In this document: positions 8,346 to 19,201 of the stretch, one piece after another
Layout of the letters: every line of letters starts with the position of its first letter
How positions within the stretch are numbered: the stretch's first letter is position 1
DNA from: Scytolyngbya sp. HA4215-MV1
GTDB taxonomy: Bacteria; Cyanobacteriota; Cyanobacteriia; Leptolyngbyales; Leptolyngbyaceae
DNA: 64,000 bases
Assembly: GCA_019359045.1 (NCBI GenBank)
Contig: JAHHIA010000002.1
Coordinates: forward strand, 180,401 to 244,400
Direction of reading: 5' to 3'
Made by a program: the position numbers and the translations under genes
Notes under the pieces: model-generated
The model's input: only the letters and a program-made list of their open reading frames with translations
What the model was told of the DNA's origin: nothing
Databases searched by the model: none

Positions 8346-10574
8346 CTAGCCAAACTTCGCAACCGTCGAACCGACCAAGAAGGCGGCATAAGTTACAAAG
8401 TAGCCAACCGTAAAGTGAGCTAGACCCACCAGTCGTGCCTGCACAATAGACAGCGCAACTGGCTTATCCTTCCAGCGAACCAAGTTCGCCAACGGTGTAC
8501 GCTCATGTGCCCACACCAGGGTCTCGATCAACTCCTGCCAGTAACCTCTCCAGGAGATGAGGAACATGAAGCCCACAGCCCAACAGAGGTGAGCAGCCAG
8601 GAAGATCCAGGACCAAATCGCAATATTGCTGGTGCCGTAGGGGTTGTAACCATTGATCAGTGGACCGGAGTACAGCCACAGATAGTCACGGAACCAACCC
8701 ATCAGGTAAGTCGAACTTTCGTTGAACTGAGCAATATTACCTGACCAAATCGACAGATGCTTCCAGTGCCAGTAGAAGGTCAACCAACCCAAGGTATTCA
8801 GCATCCAGAACATCGCCAGGTAAAAAGCATCCCAGGCAGAAATGTCGCAGGTGCCGCCCCGTCCAGGACCATCGCAGGGGAAGCTGTAGCCGAAATCTTT
8901 CTTATCGGGCATCAGCTTAGAACCGCGTGCATCCAACGCACCCTTGACCAAAATCAGGGTGGTCACGTGCAGACCCAGTGCGATCGCATGGTGAACCAAG
9001 AAATCGCCAGGACCAATGGTCAAGAAGAGGGAATTGGCTCCACTGTTGATGGCATCCAGCCAACCGGGCAGCCAGACGTTACCGGCATTGGGCCAAGCCG
9101 TGGTGGCAATGCTATCTGGGTTAGATAGCAGGGTGTTCATGCCATACAGCAATTTACCGTGGGAAGCTTGAATCCACTGAGCAAACACAGGCTCAACCAA
9201 GATTTGCTTCTCAGGGGTGCCGAAGGCAACCACAACATCGTTATGAACATACAGACCCAGGGTATGGAAGCCCAAGAAGAGGGAGACCCAGCTCAAGTGA
9301 GAGATCAGAGCCTCTTTGTGCTCCAGCATCCGAGCCAACACGTTGTTCTTATTCGCTTCAGGATCGTAATCCCGAACAAAGAAGATAGCACCGTGAGCAA
9401 AAGCACCAACCATCAAGAAGCCAGCGATGTACTGGTGATGGGTGTAAAGCGCAGCCGTTGTCGTAAAGTCCTTCGCAATGAAGGCATAGGACGGCATCGA
9501 ATACATGTGCTGTGCTACCAGAGAGGTCACAACACCCAGACAAGCCAAGTGCCAACCCAACTGGAAGTGCAGAGAATTGTTATAGGTATCGTAGATACCC
9601 TTGTGACCGTCGCCGATCATGCCACCGAAAGGCGTGCCCTTGGGTGGATTGTGCGCTTCCTGAATTTCCTTGATGCTATGTCCAATCCCAAAGTTGGTCT
9701 TGTACATATGACCAGCGACGATGAATAACACCGCGATCGCGAGGTGGTGATGAGCAATATCCGTCAACCAGAGTGCATCTGTTTGAGGATGGAACCCACC
9801 CAAGAAAGTCAGAATTGCAGTGCCCGCTCCCTGGGAAGTGCCAAACACATGTCCAGAAGTATCTGGATTTTGTGCATAGACACCCCAATTACCTGTGAAG
9901 AAGGGAGCGAGACCAGCCGGGTGAGGCAAGGTAGACAAGAAGTTGTCCCAGCCTACATGCTGACCCCGTGCTTCAGGAATTGCAACGTGAACCAAGTGAC
10001 CCGTCCAAGCCAGTGAGCTAACACCGAACAGACCTGCCAAGTGATGGTTGAGCCGAGACTCAGCATTCTTAAACCAGGAAAGGCTAGGACGGAATTTAGG
10101 CTGCAGATGCAACCAACCGGCAAACAGGAAAACCGCAGACAGAATCAGTAGGAATAACGCCCCAGTATAGAGGTCGCCATTTGTCCGCATCCCGATGGTG
10201 TACCACCAGTGGTAAACACCAGAGAACGAGATATCAACTGGGTAAGAAGCGCCACCTTGAGTAAAAGCTTCTACCGCTGGCTTACCAAATTGGGGGTCCC
10301 AAATCGCGTGAGCAATGGGACGGACATTGAGCGGATCTTTAATCCACTGTTCAAAATTACCTTGCCAGGCGACATGGAACAGGTTGCCCGAAGTCCACAA
10401 GAAAATGATTGCCAGATGACCAAAATGAGTCGCGAAGATCTTCTGATACAGATTCTCTTCGGTCATGCCATCGTGACTTTCAAAGTCATGAGCGGTAGCA
10501 ATCCCGTACCAAATCCGACGAGTTGTCGGGTCCTGAGCGAGGTCTTGGCTAAATTTGGGAAATTTAGTTGCCAT
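8346..10574 (-). CDS. psaB: Photosystem I P700 chlorophyll a apoprotein A2
   Basis: One of the two large core subunits of photosystem I; it forms the heterodimer that binds P700, antenna chlorophylls and the F-X iron-sulphur cluster in the thylakoid membrane. The 742-residue protein starts [20 protein letters not shown] and has the expected length with eleven membrane spans. The F-X loop [12 protein letters not shown] supplies two cysteine ligands. A strong AGGAGG lies upstream of the ATG. It follows psaA by 24 bases on the same strand, the conserved cyanobacterial psaAB operon, and ends before a shared terminator. Confidence 0.99.
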   Translation of the reverse strand: MATKFPKFSQDLAQDPTTRRIWYGIATAHDFESHDGMTEENLYQKIFATHFGHLAIIFLWTSGNLFHVAWQGNFEQWIKDPLNVRPIAHAIWDPQFGKPAVEAFTQGGASYPVDISFSGVYHWWYTIGMRTNGDLYTGALFLLILSAVFLFAGWLHLQPKFRPSLSWFKNAESRLNHHLAGLFGVSSLAWTGHLVHVAIPEARGQHVGWDNFLSTLPHPAGLAPFFTGNWGVYAQNPDTSGHVFGTSQGAGTAILTFLGGFHPQTDALWLTDIAHHHLAIAVLFIVAGHMYKTNFGIGHSIKEIQEAHNPPKGTPFGGMIGDGHKGIYDTYNNSLHFQLGWHLACLGVVTSLVAQHMYSMPSYAFIAKDFTTTAALYTHHQYIAGFLMVGAFAHGAIFFVRDYDPEANKNNVLARMLEHKEALISHLSWVSLFLGFHTLGLYVHNDVVVAFGTPEKQILVEPVFAQWIQASHGKLLYGMNTLLSNPDSIATTAWPNAGNVWLPGWLDAINSGANSLFLTIGPGDFLVHHAIALGLHVTTLILVKGALDARGSKLMPDKKDFGYSFPCDGPGRGGTCDISAWDAFYLAMFWMLNTLGWLTFYWHWKHLSIWSGNIAQFNESSTYLMGWFRDYLWLYSGPLINGYNPYGTSNIAIWSWIFLAAHLCWAVGFMFLISWRGYWQELIETLVWAHERTPLANLVRWKDKPVALSIVQARLVGLAHFTVGYFVTYAAFLVGSTVAKFG

Positions 10575-10598
10575 AAGTTCTAATGAATCCTCCTCGCC

Positions 10599-12845
10599 CT
10601 ATCCTAAGGAAAGTGTTCGAGCTAGGAAGAATGCCCAAGTGGTAGCAATTCCGCCTAGGAGGTAGTGAGCTACCCCAACAGCCCGACCCTGAATGATACT
10701 CAGTGCACGAGGCTGAATTGCCGGGGCAACTTTCAGCTTATTATGTGCCCAAACAATGGACTCAATCAATTCTTGCCAGTAGCCACGACCACTGAACAAG
10801 AACATAAGACTGAATGCCCAAACAAAGTGAGCGCCCAGGAACATCAAGCCATAAGCAGACAAGGCAGAGCCGTAAGAGCTAATGACCTGAGAAGCCTGTG
10901 CCCATAAGAAGTCACGCAACCAACCATTAATCGTGATTGCACTTTGAGCAAAGTTGCCAGCGGTAATGTTAGCAACTGAACCATCCGCATTTACAGTTCC
11001 CCAGACATCGGACTGCATCTTCCAACTGAAGTGGAAAATTACGATCGAGATGGAGTTGTACATCCAGAACAAACCGAGGAAGACATGATCCCAACCAGAA
11101 ACCTGGCAGGTACCACCCCGACCGGGTCCATCGCAAGGGAACCGGAAACCAAGGTTTGCCTTATCGGGAATGAGGCGAGAATTGCGAGCAAACAGAACGC
11201 CTTTCAGCAGGATCAAGACAGTAACGTGGATGGTAAACGCATGGATATGGTGTACCAAGAAGTCTGCCGTGCCCAGCACGATCGGGGCTGCTGCAACCTT
11301 GCCACCGACAGCTACTAGATCTCCACCGAAAGCAACGCTGGCAGAAGCCAAAGCATTAGGTGCAGTAGTACCTGGAGCCGCTGCATGTAGGCTCTGAACC
11401 CACTGAGCAAAGATCGGCTGCAACTGAATGCCCGTATCCGAGAACATATCTTGAGGACGACCAAAAGCCCGCATCGTGTCGTTATGGATATAAAGACCGA
11501 AGCTGTGGAAGCCCAGGAAGATACAAACCCAGTTCAGGTGAGAAATAACCGCATCCCGGTGACGGATCATGCGATCGAGAACATTATTCTGGTTAATCAC
11601 CGGATCGTAGTCACGCACCATAAAGATGGCGGCATGAGCTGCGGCACCCACAATCAGGAAGCCACCAATCCACATGTGATGGGTGAACAAGGACAACTGA
11701 GTAGCGTAATCAGTTGCGAGATAGGGGTAAGGCGGCATGGAATACATATGCTGAGCAACAATGATGCTCAAAGAACCCATTCCAGCCAAGTTCCAAGCCA
11801 ATTCGATATGCCAGGAAGTCGTAAAGGTTTCATAGATTCCCTTATGACCTTCACCTGTGAAGGGACCCTTATGAGCTTCATAGTTCTCCTTCATGCTGTG
11901 ACCGATACCCCAATTGGTCCGGTACATATGACCAGCAATGATGAATAGAACAGCGATCGCTAGGTGATGGTGAGCGGAATCAGAAAGCCACAGACCGCCT
12001 GTTACGGGGTTCAGCCCACCCTTAAAGGTCAGAAAGTCAGAGTATTCTGCCCAATTGAGGGTGAAGAATGGCGCCAGACCCTTAGCAAAGCTGGGGTACA
12101 GATCCGACATCAACTTAGAGTTCAGGATGAACTCTTGGGGCAGGGGAATGTCCTTAGGCGCAACCCCAGCATCCAATAGCTTGTTGATTGGCAAAGATAC
12201 GTGGATCTGGTGACCAGCCCAGCCCAGTGAGCCACAACCCAGCAATCCAGCCAGGTGGTGATTCAACATAGACTCGGCATTCTGGAACCACTCGAGCTTA
12301 GGTGCACTCTTGTGATAGTGGAACCAGCCAGCAAACAGCATCAAGCCAGCCATCACCAAACCACCAATTGCGGTGCAGTAAAGCTGGAAGCTATTTGTAA
12401 AACCAGCGGCTCTCCACATGTAAAACAAACCAGAGGTGATTTGAATCCCGTGGAAGCCACCACCAACATCTGCATTCAAAATTTCTTGACCGAAGATGGG
12501 CCAAACAACCTGTGCACTGGGTTTAATGCCAGTAGGGTTGCTCAACCATGCTTCGTAGTTTGAAAACTTAGCGCCATGAAAATACATTCCACTCAGCCAG
12601 ATGAAAACAACGGCTAAGTGTCCAAAATGGGCACTAAAGATTTTGCGGGATACGTCTTCTAAGTCGCTAGTATGGCTATCAAAATCGTGAGCGTTGGCAT
12701 GAAGGTTCCAAATCCAAGTTGTGGTTTTTGGACCTCTTGCCAGGGTGCGATCAAAATGACCAGGTTGGGACCACTTCTCAAACGAAGTGGGAACCGGGTC
12801 TTTATCGACAACAACCCTGGCTCGCTCCGGTGGGCTAATTGTCAT
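10599..12845 (-). CDS. psaA: Photosystem I P700 chlorophyll a apoprotein A1
   Basis: Partner of PsaB in the photosystem I core, carrying half of the P700 special pair and the F-X ligands ([12 protein letters not shown]). I place the start at 12845, giving [19 protein letters not shown], which matches the family N-terminus. The longer frame upstream adds 29 non-family residues and lacks a ribosome site, whereas GAGAGGAG lies just ahead of this ATG. Length is 748 residues, as expected. A leader of about 890 bases without genes precedes it. Light-intensity control by RpaB is known for psaAB in other species, but I could not find a clear HLR1 element here. Confidence 0.99.
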   Translation of the reverse strand: MTISPPERARVVVDKDPVPTSFEKWSQPGHFDRTLARGPKTTTWIWNLHANAHDFDSHTSDLEDVSRKIFSAHFGHLAVVFIWLSGMYFHGAKFSNYEAWLSNPTGIKPSAQVVWPIFGQEILNADVGGGFHGIQITSGLFYMWRAAGFTNSFQLYCTAIGGLVMAGLMLFAGWFHYHKSAPKLEWFQNAESMLNHHLAGLLGCGSLGWAGHQIHVSLPINKLLDAGVAPKDIPLPQEFILNSKLMSDLYPSFAKGLAPFFTLNWAEYSDFLTFKGGLNPVTGGLWLSDSAHHHLAIAVLFIIAGHMYRTNWGIGHSMKENYEAHKGPFTGEGHKGIYETFTTSWHIELAWNLAGMGSLSIIVAQHMYSMPPYPYLATDYATQLSLFTHHMWIGGFLIVGAAAHAAIFMVRDYDPVINQNNVLDRMIRHRDAVISHLNWVCIFLGFHSFGLYIHNDTMRAFGRPQDMFSDTGIQLQPIFAQWVQSLHAAAPGTTAPNALASASVAFGGDLVAVGGKVAAAPIVLGTADFLVHHIHAFTIHVTVLILLKGVLFARNSRLIPDKANLGFRFPCDGPGRGGTCQVSGWDHVFLGLFWMYNSISIVIFHFSWKMQSDVWGTVNADGSVANITAGNFAQSAITINGWLRDFLWAQASQVISSYGSALSAYGLMFLGAHFVWAFSLMFLFSGRGYWQELIESIVWAHNKLKVAPAIQPRALSIIQGRAVGVAHYLLGGIATTWAFFLARTLSLG

Positions 12846-13737
12846 TGAGACTCTCCTCTCTCTAGACAGGAACGAGGAATCCCCCATTCCGGGAATGCTG
12901 TTCTCCGAATACAACCCTACACTGAAAAACAACTTAAGGCTGCATCAACAAGGTTCAAACTGAATCGCATTCATTCACTTTTCAGCTAGAACCCTATCCC
13001 AAGGAAGAAAGCAACTATCTTGTAGACTCCAGAAAACCCAGAATCGCGTAAGTTAGCCCGGTGTGAGTTCTCATCGTGACATTATAGGACTGGGGTTGGA
13101 GCCAACATGAAGCCAGTTAACAATAATTCAAAATGGAGCAATCCTGGACATGACGTGACTTACAGAGTTATTAAACAGGGAACAAAGTCAAGCCTATTCT
13201 GATTAAGTTCTTAAAACTAAACAATAGATAAAATCTATCAACACTTGCATCTACTGTGCTCTATTTAGGTCATCAAGTCGTTGCTATTCGCTGGTTTGCG
13301 CATCTCTCCTGAGGGCTCATTGGTGTTTTGCGTTCTCCCCTCTCTCATTTTCTCTATCTGGTGTTGCTCAACAACGGGATGAAAATGATGCTGAATGATT
13401 TTAAACTTCGTTCCAAATCATCTTGCTTTTCAGCAACGCCCTCTATCTGGCTTATCACCCTAAGGTGGAATTGGACTCTGTACCCTATTTGAGAAGTGAT
13501 ATGTAAGAAGTTATTAAAAAAGTAGATCGATGCTTTCTCCACCGACAAAAATCTCGTACGGTAAGCATTGCCTGCAAAGTAAGACATCTTTCTACTTGCA
13601 AGCCAAACCAGCATTGCCACTTAAGGTGACGGGGTGATGCCAGCCTTTTTGGGTATATTTCCGTATGGGCAGTCATTTCGAACCGCTGAACTGCCAGTGA
13701 TTCCAGTTATTATCGTTAGTCTGCTGAGGGGGTTTCC
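12846..13737. promoter_or_regulatory. Long psaAB leader and promoter region, no gene seen
   Basis: About 890 bases between the divergent psaA and the gene at 13738. It is AT-rich in the middle (13130-13260) and contains only short shadow frames with no family resemblance. psaAB in other cyanobacteria has multiple promoters and a long 5' leader, so most of this stretch is probably psaA regulatory DNA. I looked for tandem HLR1-type TTACA repeats and found no convincing pair. The right end carries GAGGGGG just before the GTG at 13738, a ribosome site for that gene. Confidence 0.5.
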
Positions 13738-15552
13738 GTGCTGAGAATTAATCGCTGGGGGCGTGCTGTCAGAGCACTTTTGACATTTGGATTCGCGATC
13801 GTGCTGTTCTGGGAATTCACAAGTTCTCACAACATTGCCAATGCAGTCGGCTTCTTCAACCGGGGTTCAGCCACACAAGCTGAAAAATCTGCACCTGCCA
13901 AAGTTAGCAATAAACCATTGAGCAAACCTTCAGGCAAATCTTCGGGCAAAATTGCGGAAGTCTCACCACCTCCAGCGATTCAGACTTTGCGGCAAGAATT
14001 GGAAAACTATCAGCCACAAGTCAGCATTCTCAGCCCCAAAATGAATGAGACCTTACAAGACACAACGGTCAGCGTTCAATTTCAGGTTAAAGATTTACCC
14101 CTATTTAAAAACGAACCGCTAGGGTTGGGTCCTCACCTTCACGTTTTTTTGGACAATCAGCCTTATCAGGCAGTTTATGATGCCAATCAACCTCTAGTTT
14201 TTAAAGATGTGCCCCCCGGAACCCATACGATCCGGGCATTTGCTTCCCGTCCCTGGCACGAAAGCTTTAAAAACGACGGGGCTTACGTCCAAACGACCTT
14301 CCATATTTTCAGCCAAACTCAAGAAAATAATCCCAACCCCAAATTGCCTCTTCTGACCTATAGCCGTCCCCAAGCCAGCTATGGGGCAGAACCCATCATG
14401 TTGGATTTTTATTTAACTAACGCCCCCCTTCATCTCGTCGCCCAAGAAAGCAGCAAAGATGAAATCGCTGATTGGCGCATCCGTTGCACAGTTAATGGGG
14501 ACAGTTTTGTGCTCGATCGCTGGCAACCGATCTACCTCAAAGGTTTTAAACCTGGTAAAAACTGGGTTCAACTGGAATATCTGGACGAGCAAGGCAATCC
14601 AGTTCCCAATGCTTTTAATAACACTGTTCGTTTGATTAACTATGAACCGGGTGGAAAAGATGCCCTTGCTAAGCTGACTCGCGGTGATCTTTCAGCGGCA
14701 GATGCTCGCGGCATTGTTGATCCCAACTACAAACCGGCTCCACTGCCAGTACCAACCGTAACCCCGACCCCTGCACTCCTACCCAAGCCTGCTGTATCGC
14801 CTACGCCAAAACCCAGCATTTCGCCCTCTCCCACTGCAAGTCCTAAACCAACAGTTTTTCCTACCATTAACCCTATTCCAATTCCAGTTGTTCCAGAGCC
14901 TGCTTCTAGCCCTAGCCTCGCAGCACCAACTCAACCCCTGAACCAGGAGCCTGTCCCCAGGGTCTCAGTCCCCCCTAAAGTCGAAATAGCACCTGCGCCC
15001 AAAGTGGCTCCTGCTGAGAAACCAACTGCTGAAAAAGCAAAACCGACGAATAATCCTGTTGGAAAATTATTCGATCGCGTCCGCCTCCCCTTTGGCAAAT
15101 CATCCACAACTCCCCCCAAAGCAGTTCCCACAACACCAAAATCGACTGAACCGATCGCCCCCAAAGTCCCAGCAGCGATCGAAACTGCCCCTCAAACCAC
15201 TCCCCCCCCTTCGTCTGCGGTTGAAAAAGCCCCGCCTGCTCTTCCGGCATCACCGCAACCGCAACCCAGTCCCACCCCCAAGCTGATTCCTCCAACTCCG
15301 AAGACGGTGGTTCCAAAGTCTGAACCAAGCCCTATCCCAGCCGAACAAAAGCCTGCAGTCATCTCGCCTGCGGCACCATCAGCTAGCCAATCCCCAAAGA
15401 ATCAATACTTAGAACGTTATCGTCGTCCCAAACCTAGCCCGATCGTGCCTTCCCCAACACCCTCGCCAACAGTCACACCCGACCAGCCCTTACCCAGCCC
15501 ATCAGCCAATCCAGTTCCAGCGTTCGCCAAAGAAAAGGCTTTGGCTCCTTAG
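13738..15552 (+). CDS. Exported protein with beta-rich N-terminal half and long proline-rich tail
   Basis: A 604-residue protein with a GTG start supported by an adjacent GAGGGGG. Residues 1-37 form a signal peptide (VRALLTFGFAIVLFWEF, with a possible cut after NANA-like ANA). Residues 90-330 look like two beta domains; phrases GPHLHVFLDNQPYQAVYD and GTHTIRAFASRPWHESF suggest a periplasmic immunoglobulin-like or substrate-free binding fold. From about 335 to the end it is a Pro/Thr/Ser-rich extension with PxP repeats, probably a wall-spanning linker. I cannot name the family. It may be a cell-envelope protein (inference). Confidence 0.8.
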   Translation: MLRINRWGRAVRALLTFGFAIVLFWEFTSSHNIANAVGFFNRGSATQAEKSAPAKVSNKPLSKPSGKSSGKIAEVSPPPAIQTLRQELENYQPQVSILSPKMNETLQDTTVSVQFQVKDLPLFKNEPLGLGPHLHVFLDNQPYQAVYDANQPLVFKDVPPGTHTIRAFASRPWHESFKNDGAYVQTTFHIFSQTQENNPNPKLPLLTYSRPQASYGAEPIMLDFYLTNAPLHLVAQESSKDEIADWRIRCTVNGDSFVLDRWQPIYLKGFKPGKNWVQLEYLDEQGNPVPNAFNNTVRLINYEPGGKDALAKLTRGDLSAADARGIVDPNYKPAPLPVPTVTPTPALLPKPAVSPTPKPSISPSPTASPKPTVFPTINPIPIPVVPEPASSPSLAAPTQPLNQEPVPRVSVPPKVEIAPAPKVAPAEKPTAEKAKPTNNPVGKLFDRVRLPFGKSSTTPPKAVPTTPKSTEPIAPKVPAAIETAPQTTPPPSSAVEKAPPALPASPQPQPSPTPKLIPPTPKTVVPKSEPSPIPAEQKPAVISPAAPSASQSPKNQYLERYRRPKPSPIVPSPTPSPTVTPDQPLPSPSANPVPAFAKEKALAP

Positions 15553-15913
15553 GATTGTAAATTCAATAAGATCAAAAATTTATTTGCCGTAGGGATGTAA
15601 TGAGATTTCTAGCAAATAAATTACCCGCTGGCTTCGACTTCGCTCAGCCAGCTTTTGCGCGGAGCGAAGTCGAAGAGCAAAGTGGCAATCGCTAATCTCG
15701 TCATAGGGAAGGCTTCTTCTGGATAAGGAAAATGTGTTGCAGCTGAGAGCGATCGTTGTCGCAGACAAGTTGTGAAGGAGCGATCGCGGCTTCAAGCCAG
15801 GTAAAATGAGTAGAAGGACGATTGCTCTCTCATTGCAAATATTGCTACAACCAAGCTCTAAATCGGCGATTGCCAAGAAATCCAGTCATGTTTCCGTCAC
15901 TGCCTCCAGCGGT
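15553..15913. repeat. Intergenic stretch with a perfect hairpin and dispersed-repeat sequence
   Basis: No gene is seen. A perfect 14-base inverted repeat, CTTCGACTTCGCTC (15632-15645) and its complement (15662-15675), flanks a 16-base loop. The stretch near 15560-15600 (ATTCAATAAGATCAAAAATT then a GTAGGGATG) resembles the sequence at 26968-27010, where a similar tTCGACTgCGCTCAA motif also lies nearby, so both may be copies of one degenerate interspersed repeat. Confidence 0.5.
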
Positions 15914-17095
15914 TTATTCGTTGCCAACCGCTCCTAAGGCTCTCAAAGTAACCCTTTGAGCTTCATTGAGTCCGATCGTATCGCTAATATTCATCCCTTC
16001 ATAGGGATGTTGCACTCTTAAGGTGGATTGGCACGATCGCGTTTCCAGGCTCCAATGTTTGATCGTTTGGTCAAAGCTACAACTTACCAAGGTCTGTCCA
16101 TCAGCACTGAAGCGCACCTGCCAAACACTGTTGCTGTGTCTCAGTAAGGTCTGGAGGCAGTGTCCGGTTTGAAGATCCCAGAGTTTGACGGTGGTATCGA
16201 AACTACTGCTGGCTCATTGGGGCTAAAGGCAACCGAAACAATCGGCGCTGTTTGTCCCTTAAGGGTTTGGATACATTTGCTTGAATCCAGATCCCACAGT
16301 TTGACTGTGCGAGCGTATCACTCAGTTTTTGGCAATCTGCATCGGACTCCACTAATCCTTTCTCATGCCGAATCTTTCGTCCTTCAGAGAGGGACAGCCC
16401 GGTTAATTGCGGCGATCGTACCGGTAGCGTATCCCCTTCTCGAATACTGACTTCAACGGGTTTCTCGCGACCGGTCAACACCCAACAACTCTGATGCCGC
16501 TCATCACTGACTCGCTCCAGCTATTGACGATAGGATTTGTAGCCACCATGATAGCATCCAGCACCCTGACTACTTTAAAAAATCGATTCCACATTATCTA
16601 ACACCAACAAACAGCAATGCTGCCGCAAATACTTCATCAAACACGAGATTTGGCTATCGGCTGATTCGGGTAACTTCACATCCTGCTGGCCTGAAAGAAT
16701 CAAAACTAAGTCAGCTAGCAACTCTTGCCGCGAGGGAGCATGACGCCAGATCAGGTAGTCGAACTTACCCTGCACTTGTTCTGCTAATTTGACGGACAAT
16801 GCAGTTTTGCCCATGCCACCCATACCCAGAATGGTGACTAAATGACAGCGATCGTGCTGAACCCATTGGGTAAGTTGCGCTAATTATCGGTGCGGTTGTA
16901 GAAGACGGAAACATCGATCGCCTCTCCCCAATCGATCGTGGGTTGAGGGGTCAGTGGTGAGAGTGCCGCTAGCGCAAGGTTGAGAGAGCGTCGTTGCACC
17001 AGGATCAAGTACAGGCTGACCCAAAGCCTCATTACCAGACCTAATGGTGTGACTAAAAACTCGACCCACTCTAAAAAAGTCAGCCATACTTTCAT
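15914..17095 (-). pseudogene. Decayed NB-ARC/WD40 (STAND NTPase) gene
   Basis: Remains of a large signal-transduction ATPase. In order on the minus strand: a hydrophobic N-terminal piece with DWGEAIDVSVFYNRTD (from 17095), a frameshift near 16882, the NB-ARC P-loop LVTILGMGGMGKTALSVKL and LLVLDNVESIF, a fragment with VLTGREKPVEVSIREGD, then WD40 units readable only by switching frames (TVKLWDLDSSKCIQTL; FDTTVKLWDLQTGHCLQTL; DGQTLVSCSFDQTIKHW) and the family C-terminus GLNEAQRVTLRALGAV. About 390 codons remain of a family normally over 1000, with several stops and frameshifts and most of the middle deleted. Not functional as an NTPase. Confidence 0.85.
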
Positions 17096-17126
17096 GCGTT
17101 GTCTTCCTTGACGTATGGATATGTGA

Positions 17127-17972
17127 CTAAACTTTGCCTTTAAGAAACCCGACTAGATTGTGCAGAAACGAGTGGCTGAGCATCGTGGCTTCGGGCACAG
17201 CGGACTCCATGGGCAGCGGTTCTGGCTTGGGATGCGCTGTGATGACAGTGACCAATGGGACTTCTTCCACTAAGCCTGCTGTCACTAAACGAAAGGCAAT
17301 TTGCTGCACTTTCTCCAACGGTAATTGCAGTTGTTGGGCGATCTCCTGCAAGGAAATTGTACCCTTGGCAAACTCCCAAAGCTGCCACTCGGTTTGGTTC
17401 AGCTTCTGTTGGGGTTTACCCTCGATGATGCTCATCACTGCTGAAGTTGGTTCCGGTAGTTTGTTTGCGAGAGCGCTCCAATCCTTCAGCACCCGTAGGG
17501 CTGCCAGGGTGACTTCCGTCGCAGGTGCATTTAAGCCGGTCATCTCGGCAAAGGGTAACGGCGCTTTGCAGTCAAATTGAAACCAGGCATCCTTGAGCGC
17601 AAATAAGGTGCACACCTGGCGCATCACCTGCGTGTAGAACAGCAGCTTGAGTTGCTCCACCGTCAATAAGCCCTGGTTCTTCAGGCTGAGACCGATGGGT
17701 GTACTCACATCACATGTCTGCGCAACACGCAAGGCGGTGTGTTCCCCCAACCAGCCGCGTTGACCAATCATGTAGGCAAGCCCATGCTGATCGAGCCGAT
17801 TGGCCGCCGCTACAATCCGTCCTTGATTGAACCAGATGTAGTGGTTTTCGCGGTACTGCAGTTGATCGTCTGACAGCTTACAGAGGGTAAGTAAGCCTGT
17901 TTTGTTACCCTGCTCCAAAAAATTGAAGAGTTCTGCCAGGGCGAACTCTGATAGATAGCCAGTCACTGCCAT
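17127..17972 (-). CDS. PATAN / DUF4388-domain signalling protein
   Basis: A 281-residue soluble protein. Residues 1-115 match the PATAN (DUF4388) pattern: GYLSEFALAELFNFLEQGNKTGLLTL, then YIWFNQGRIVAAA and GLLTVEQLKLLFYTQVMRQV. A helical C-terminal half ends with a winged-helix-like region (SLQEIAQQLQLPLEKVQQIAFRLVTAGLV, about residues 200-230). PATAN proteins in cyanobacteria include phototaxis regulators that dock on pilus motors and partners. No receiver domain is fused, so input probably comes from other proteins. It is last in a same-strand series after a small GTPase (34 bases upstream), which suggests it is the output of that module (inference). Confidence 0.8.
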   Translation of the reverse strand: MAVTGYLSEFALAELFNFLEQGNKTGLLTLCKLSDDQLQYRENHYIWFNQGRIVAAANRLDQHGLAYMIGQRGWLGEHTALRVAQTCDVSTPIGLSLKNQGLLTVEQLKLLFYTQVMRQVCTLFALKDAWFQFDCKAPLPFAEMTGLNAPATEVTLAALRVLKDWSALANKLPEPTSAVMSIIEGKPQQKLNQTEWQLWEFAKGTISLQEIAQQLQLPLEKVQQIAFRLVTAGLVEEVPLVTVITAHPKPEPLPMESAVPEATMLSHSFLHNLVGFLKGKV

Positions 17973-18006
17973 ACTGTTTTCCTTATAGTCTTTAACGTTG
18001 CGGGTT

Positions 18007-18555
18007 TCACGAAAGAGGCATTAAGTGGGCCTGCATCGAGTGTTGTACCAGGGTGATGACGGCTTGGGCGACAGAGGTTGTTTGGGTGGGATCGACAGCG
18101 ATGATCGGGGGACGCTTGTTAGTACTCAAATAGCCCAGCGCGATCGCAGCATTTTCAAGATCCCAGGCTTCTGGCACGTCCATGTGGGTCAAGCCAATGA
18201 TCATGGGCACGGGCGATCGTTGGCGCATAAATGCACGAATCCGACGGGCCTCGATAAATTCACTCGGTCGATGAGCGGCAACTAAGAGAATATAGGCGTG
18301 CGCTTTTTGAATCAGAATGTCCCACATGAAATCAAACCGGGATTGTCCGGGGGTGCCGTAGAGATGCAGTGCCATTTCGGGTCCAAAAGACAGCCGCCCA
18401 AAATCGAAGGCGACCGTCGTTTTTTGCTTCAGCAGTGCGGTCTCATCCGTTGCTCGACGGTCTGTATCGACCACGGCAATCTCACTGACGGAACGAATAA
18501 AGGTGGACTTGCCGGCACCAACGGGACCAGTCACCACCAGACGCATAATCTCCAT
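18007..18555 (-). CDS. Small Ras-like GTPase (MglA/Gtr-like)
   Basis: A 182-residue G protein. The P-loop GPVGAGKST lies at residues 10-18, a switch-2-like LYGTPGQSRFDFMW replaces the usual DTAGQ, and GLTHMD stands where NKxD (G4) is expected. These traits match bacterial Gtr/MglA-type GTPases that work with Roadblock proteins. The ATG has AAGGAA eleven bases upstream. A Roadblock gene sits 124 bases upstream and a PATAN gene 34 bases downstream, all on one strand, a clear functional set. The non-canonical G4 (T-H-M-D) may alter nucleotide specificity. Known relatives set polarity or gate motility. Here the role is inferred. Confidence 0.87.
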   Translation of the reverse strand: MEIMRLVVTGPVGAGKSTFIRSVSEIAVVDTDRRATDETALLKQKTTVAFDFGRLSFGPEMALHLYGTPGQSRFDFMWDILIQKAHAYILLVAAHRPSEFIEARRIRAFMRQRSPVPMIIGLTHMDVPEAWDLENAAIALGYLSTNKRPPIIAVDPTQTTSVAQAVITLVQHSMQAHLMPLS

Positions 18556-18679
18556 GCAGCTTCCTTAGTTTGAAAACGAGAGGTGTAGCTATGTACAGAT
18601 AAGGGTTGAGAGCAGCGAGCGGGTGTTCCAGCTTTGCGGTTGATGACAACACCCGCCAGCCACTCCTATCGCGATTGCA

Positions 18680-19051
18680 TTAGTTCAGAATCAGTTTCAG
18701 CTCACCCAATGTCCGCTTGATTTCCAGCATGAGCAAGCCCTGTTTCGCAGCTTGATTAGCAAGGACAAGAAAGACCGCATCCGTACCGCAACTAGTCAGA
18801 ATGCCGTACCCTTTATTTCCTTCCACAAAAATGCGATCGACATCGCCTCTGTTAAATTCAGCACTGATGCGTTCGCCAAGTGAGAGCATCGCAGCGGACA
18901 TTGCTGCTGTCCGTTCCTCATCGATCGCTTTTGGTAAACTCGTTGCCAGTGGCAAGCCGTCTGGGGTAACAATGGCTGCCCCTTCGACATCACTGGTCGA
19001 GCTCACAAAGTTTTGGAGCACGCTACTGAGCTTTTCAACATTAATTGCCAT
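18680..19051 (-). CDS. Roadblock/LC7-domain protein (MglB-like GTPase regulator)
   Basis: A 123-residue single-domain Roadblock protein. The pattern is typical: SSVLQNFVSSTSDVEGAAIVTPDGLPLATSLP, then helix ERTAAMSAAMLSLGERISAEF, and strands RIFVEGNKGYGILTSCG and AVFLVLANQAAKQGLLMLEI. Family members dimerise and act as GTPase-activating or scaffold proteins for MglA-type GTPases. Its place directly upstream of such a GTPase gene supports that pairing. Upstream lies a 229-base spacer with a strong hairpin, separating it from the V4R-like gene. Confidence 0.92.
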   Translation of the reverse strand: MAINVEKLSSVLQNFVSSTSDVEGAAIVTPDGLPLATSLPKAIDEERTAAMSAAMLSLGERISAEFNRGDVDRIFVEGNKGYGILTSCGTDAVFLVLANQAAKQGLLMLEIKRTLGELKLILN

Positions 19052-19201
19052 GATTAGATCCTCTTGTAGATTTTGTGGTTAATGAATGAATGCAAGCGGT
19101 TGTGCTGTTACTTACTTCAAGCCTGTGGTGTGTGAGGGTGTGCTTGACTTGGCAGACTGAATCTGCTAAAGCACTAGTACAACAAGGCGGAAGTTCGGCA
19201 A

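Noticed and set aside
8505-12563. Long open frames on the plus strand opposite psaB and psaA, up to 189 codons
   Set aside because: They have no family sense and mirror the constrained codons of psaA and psaB; no start sites or spacing support them.
13354-13620. An 88-codon minus-strand frame in the psaA leader
   Set aside because: Poor start, unusual composition and no family resemblance; overlapping frames on the same strand suggest chance.
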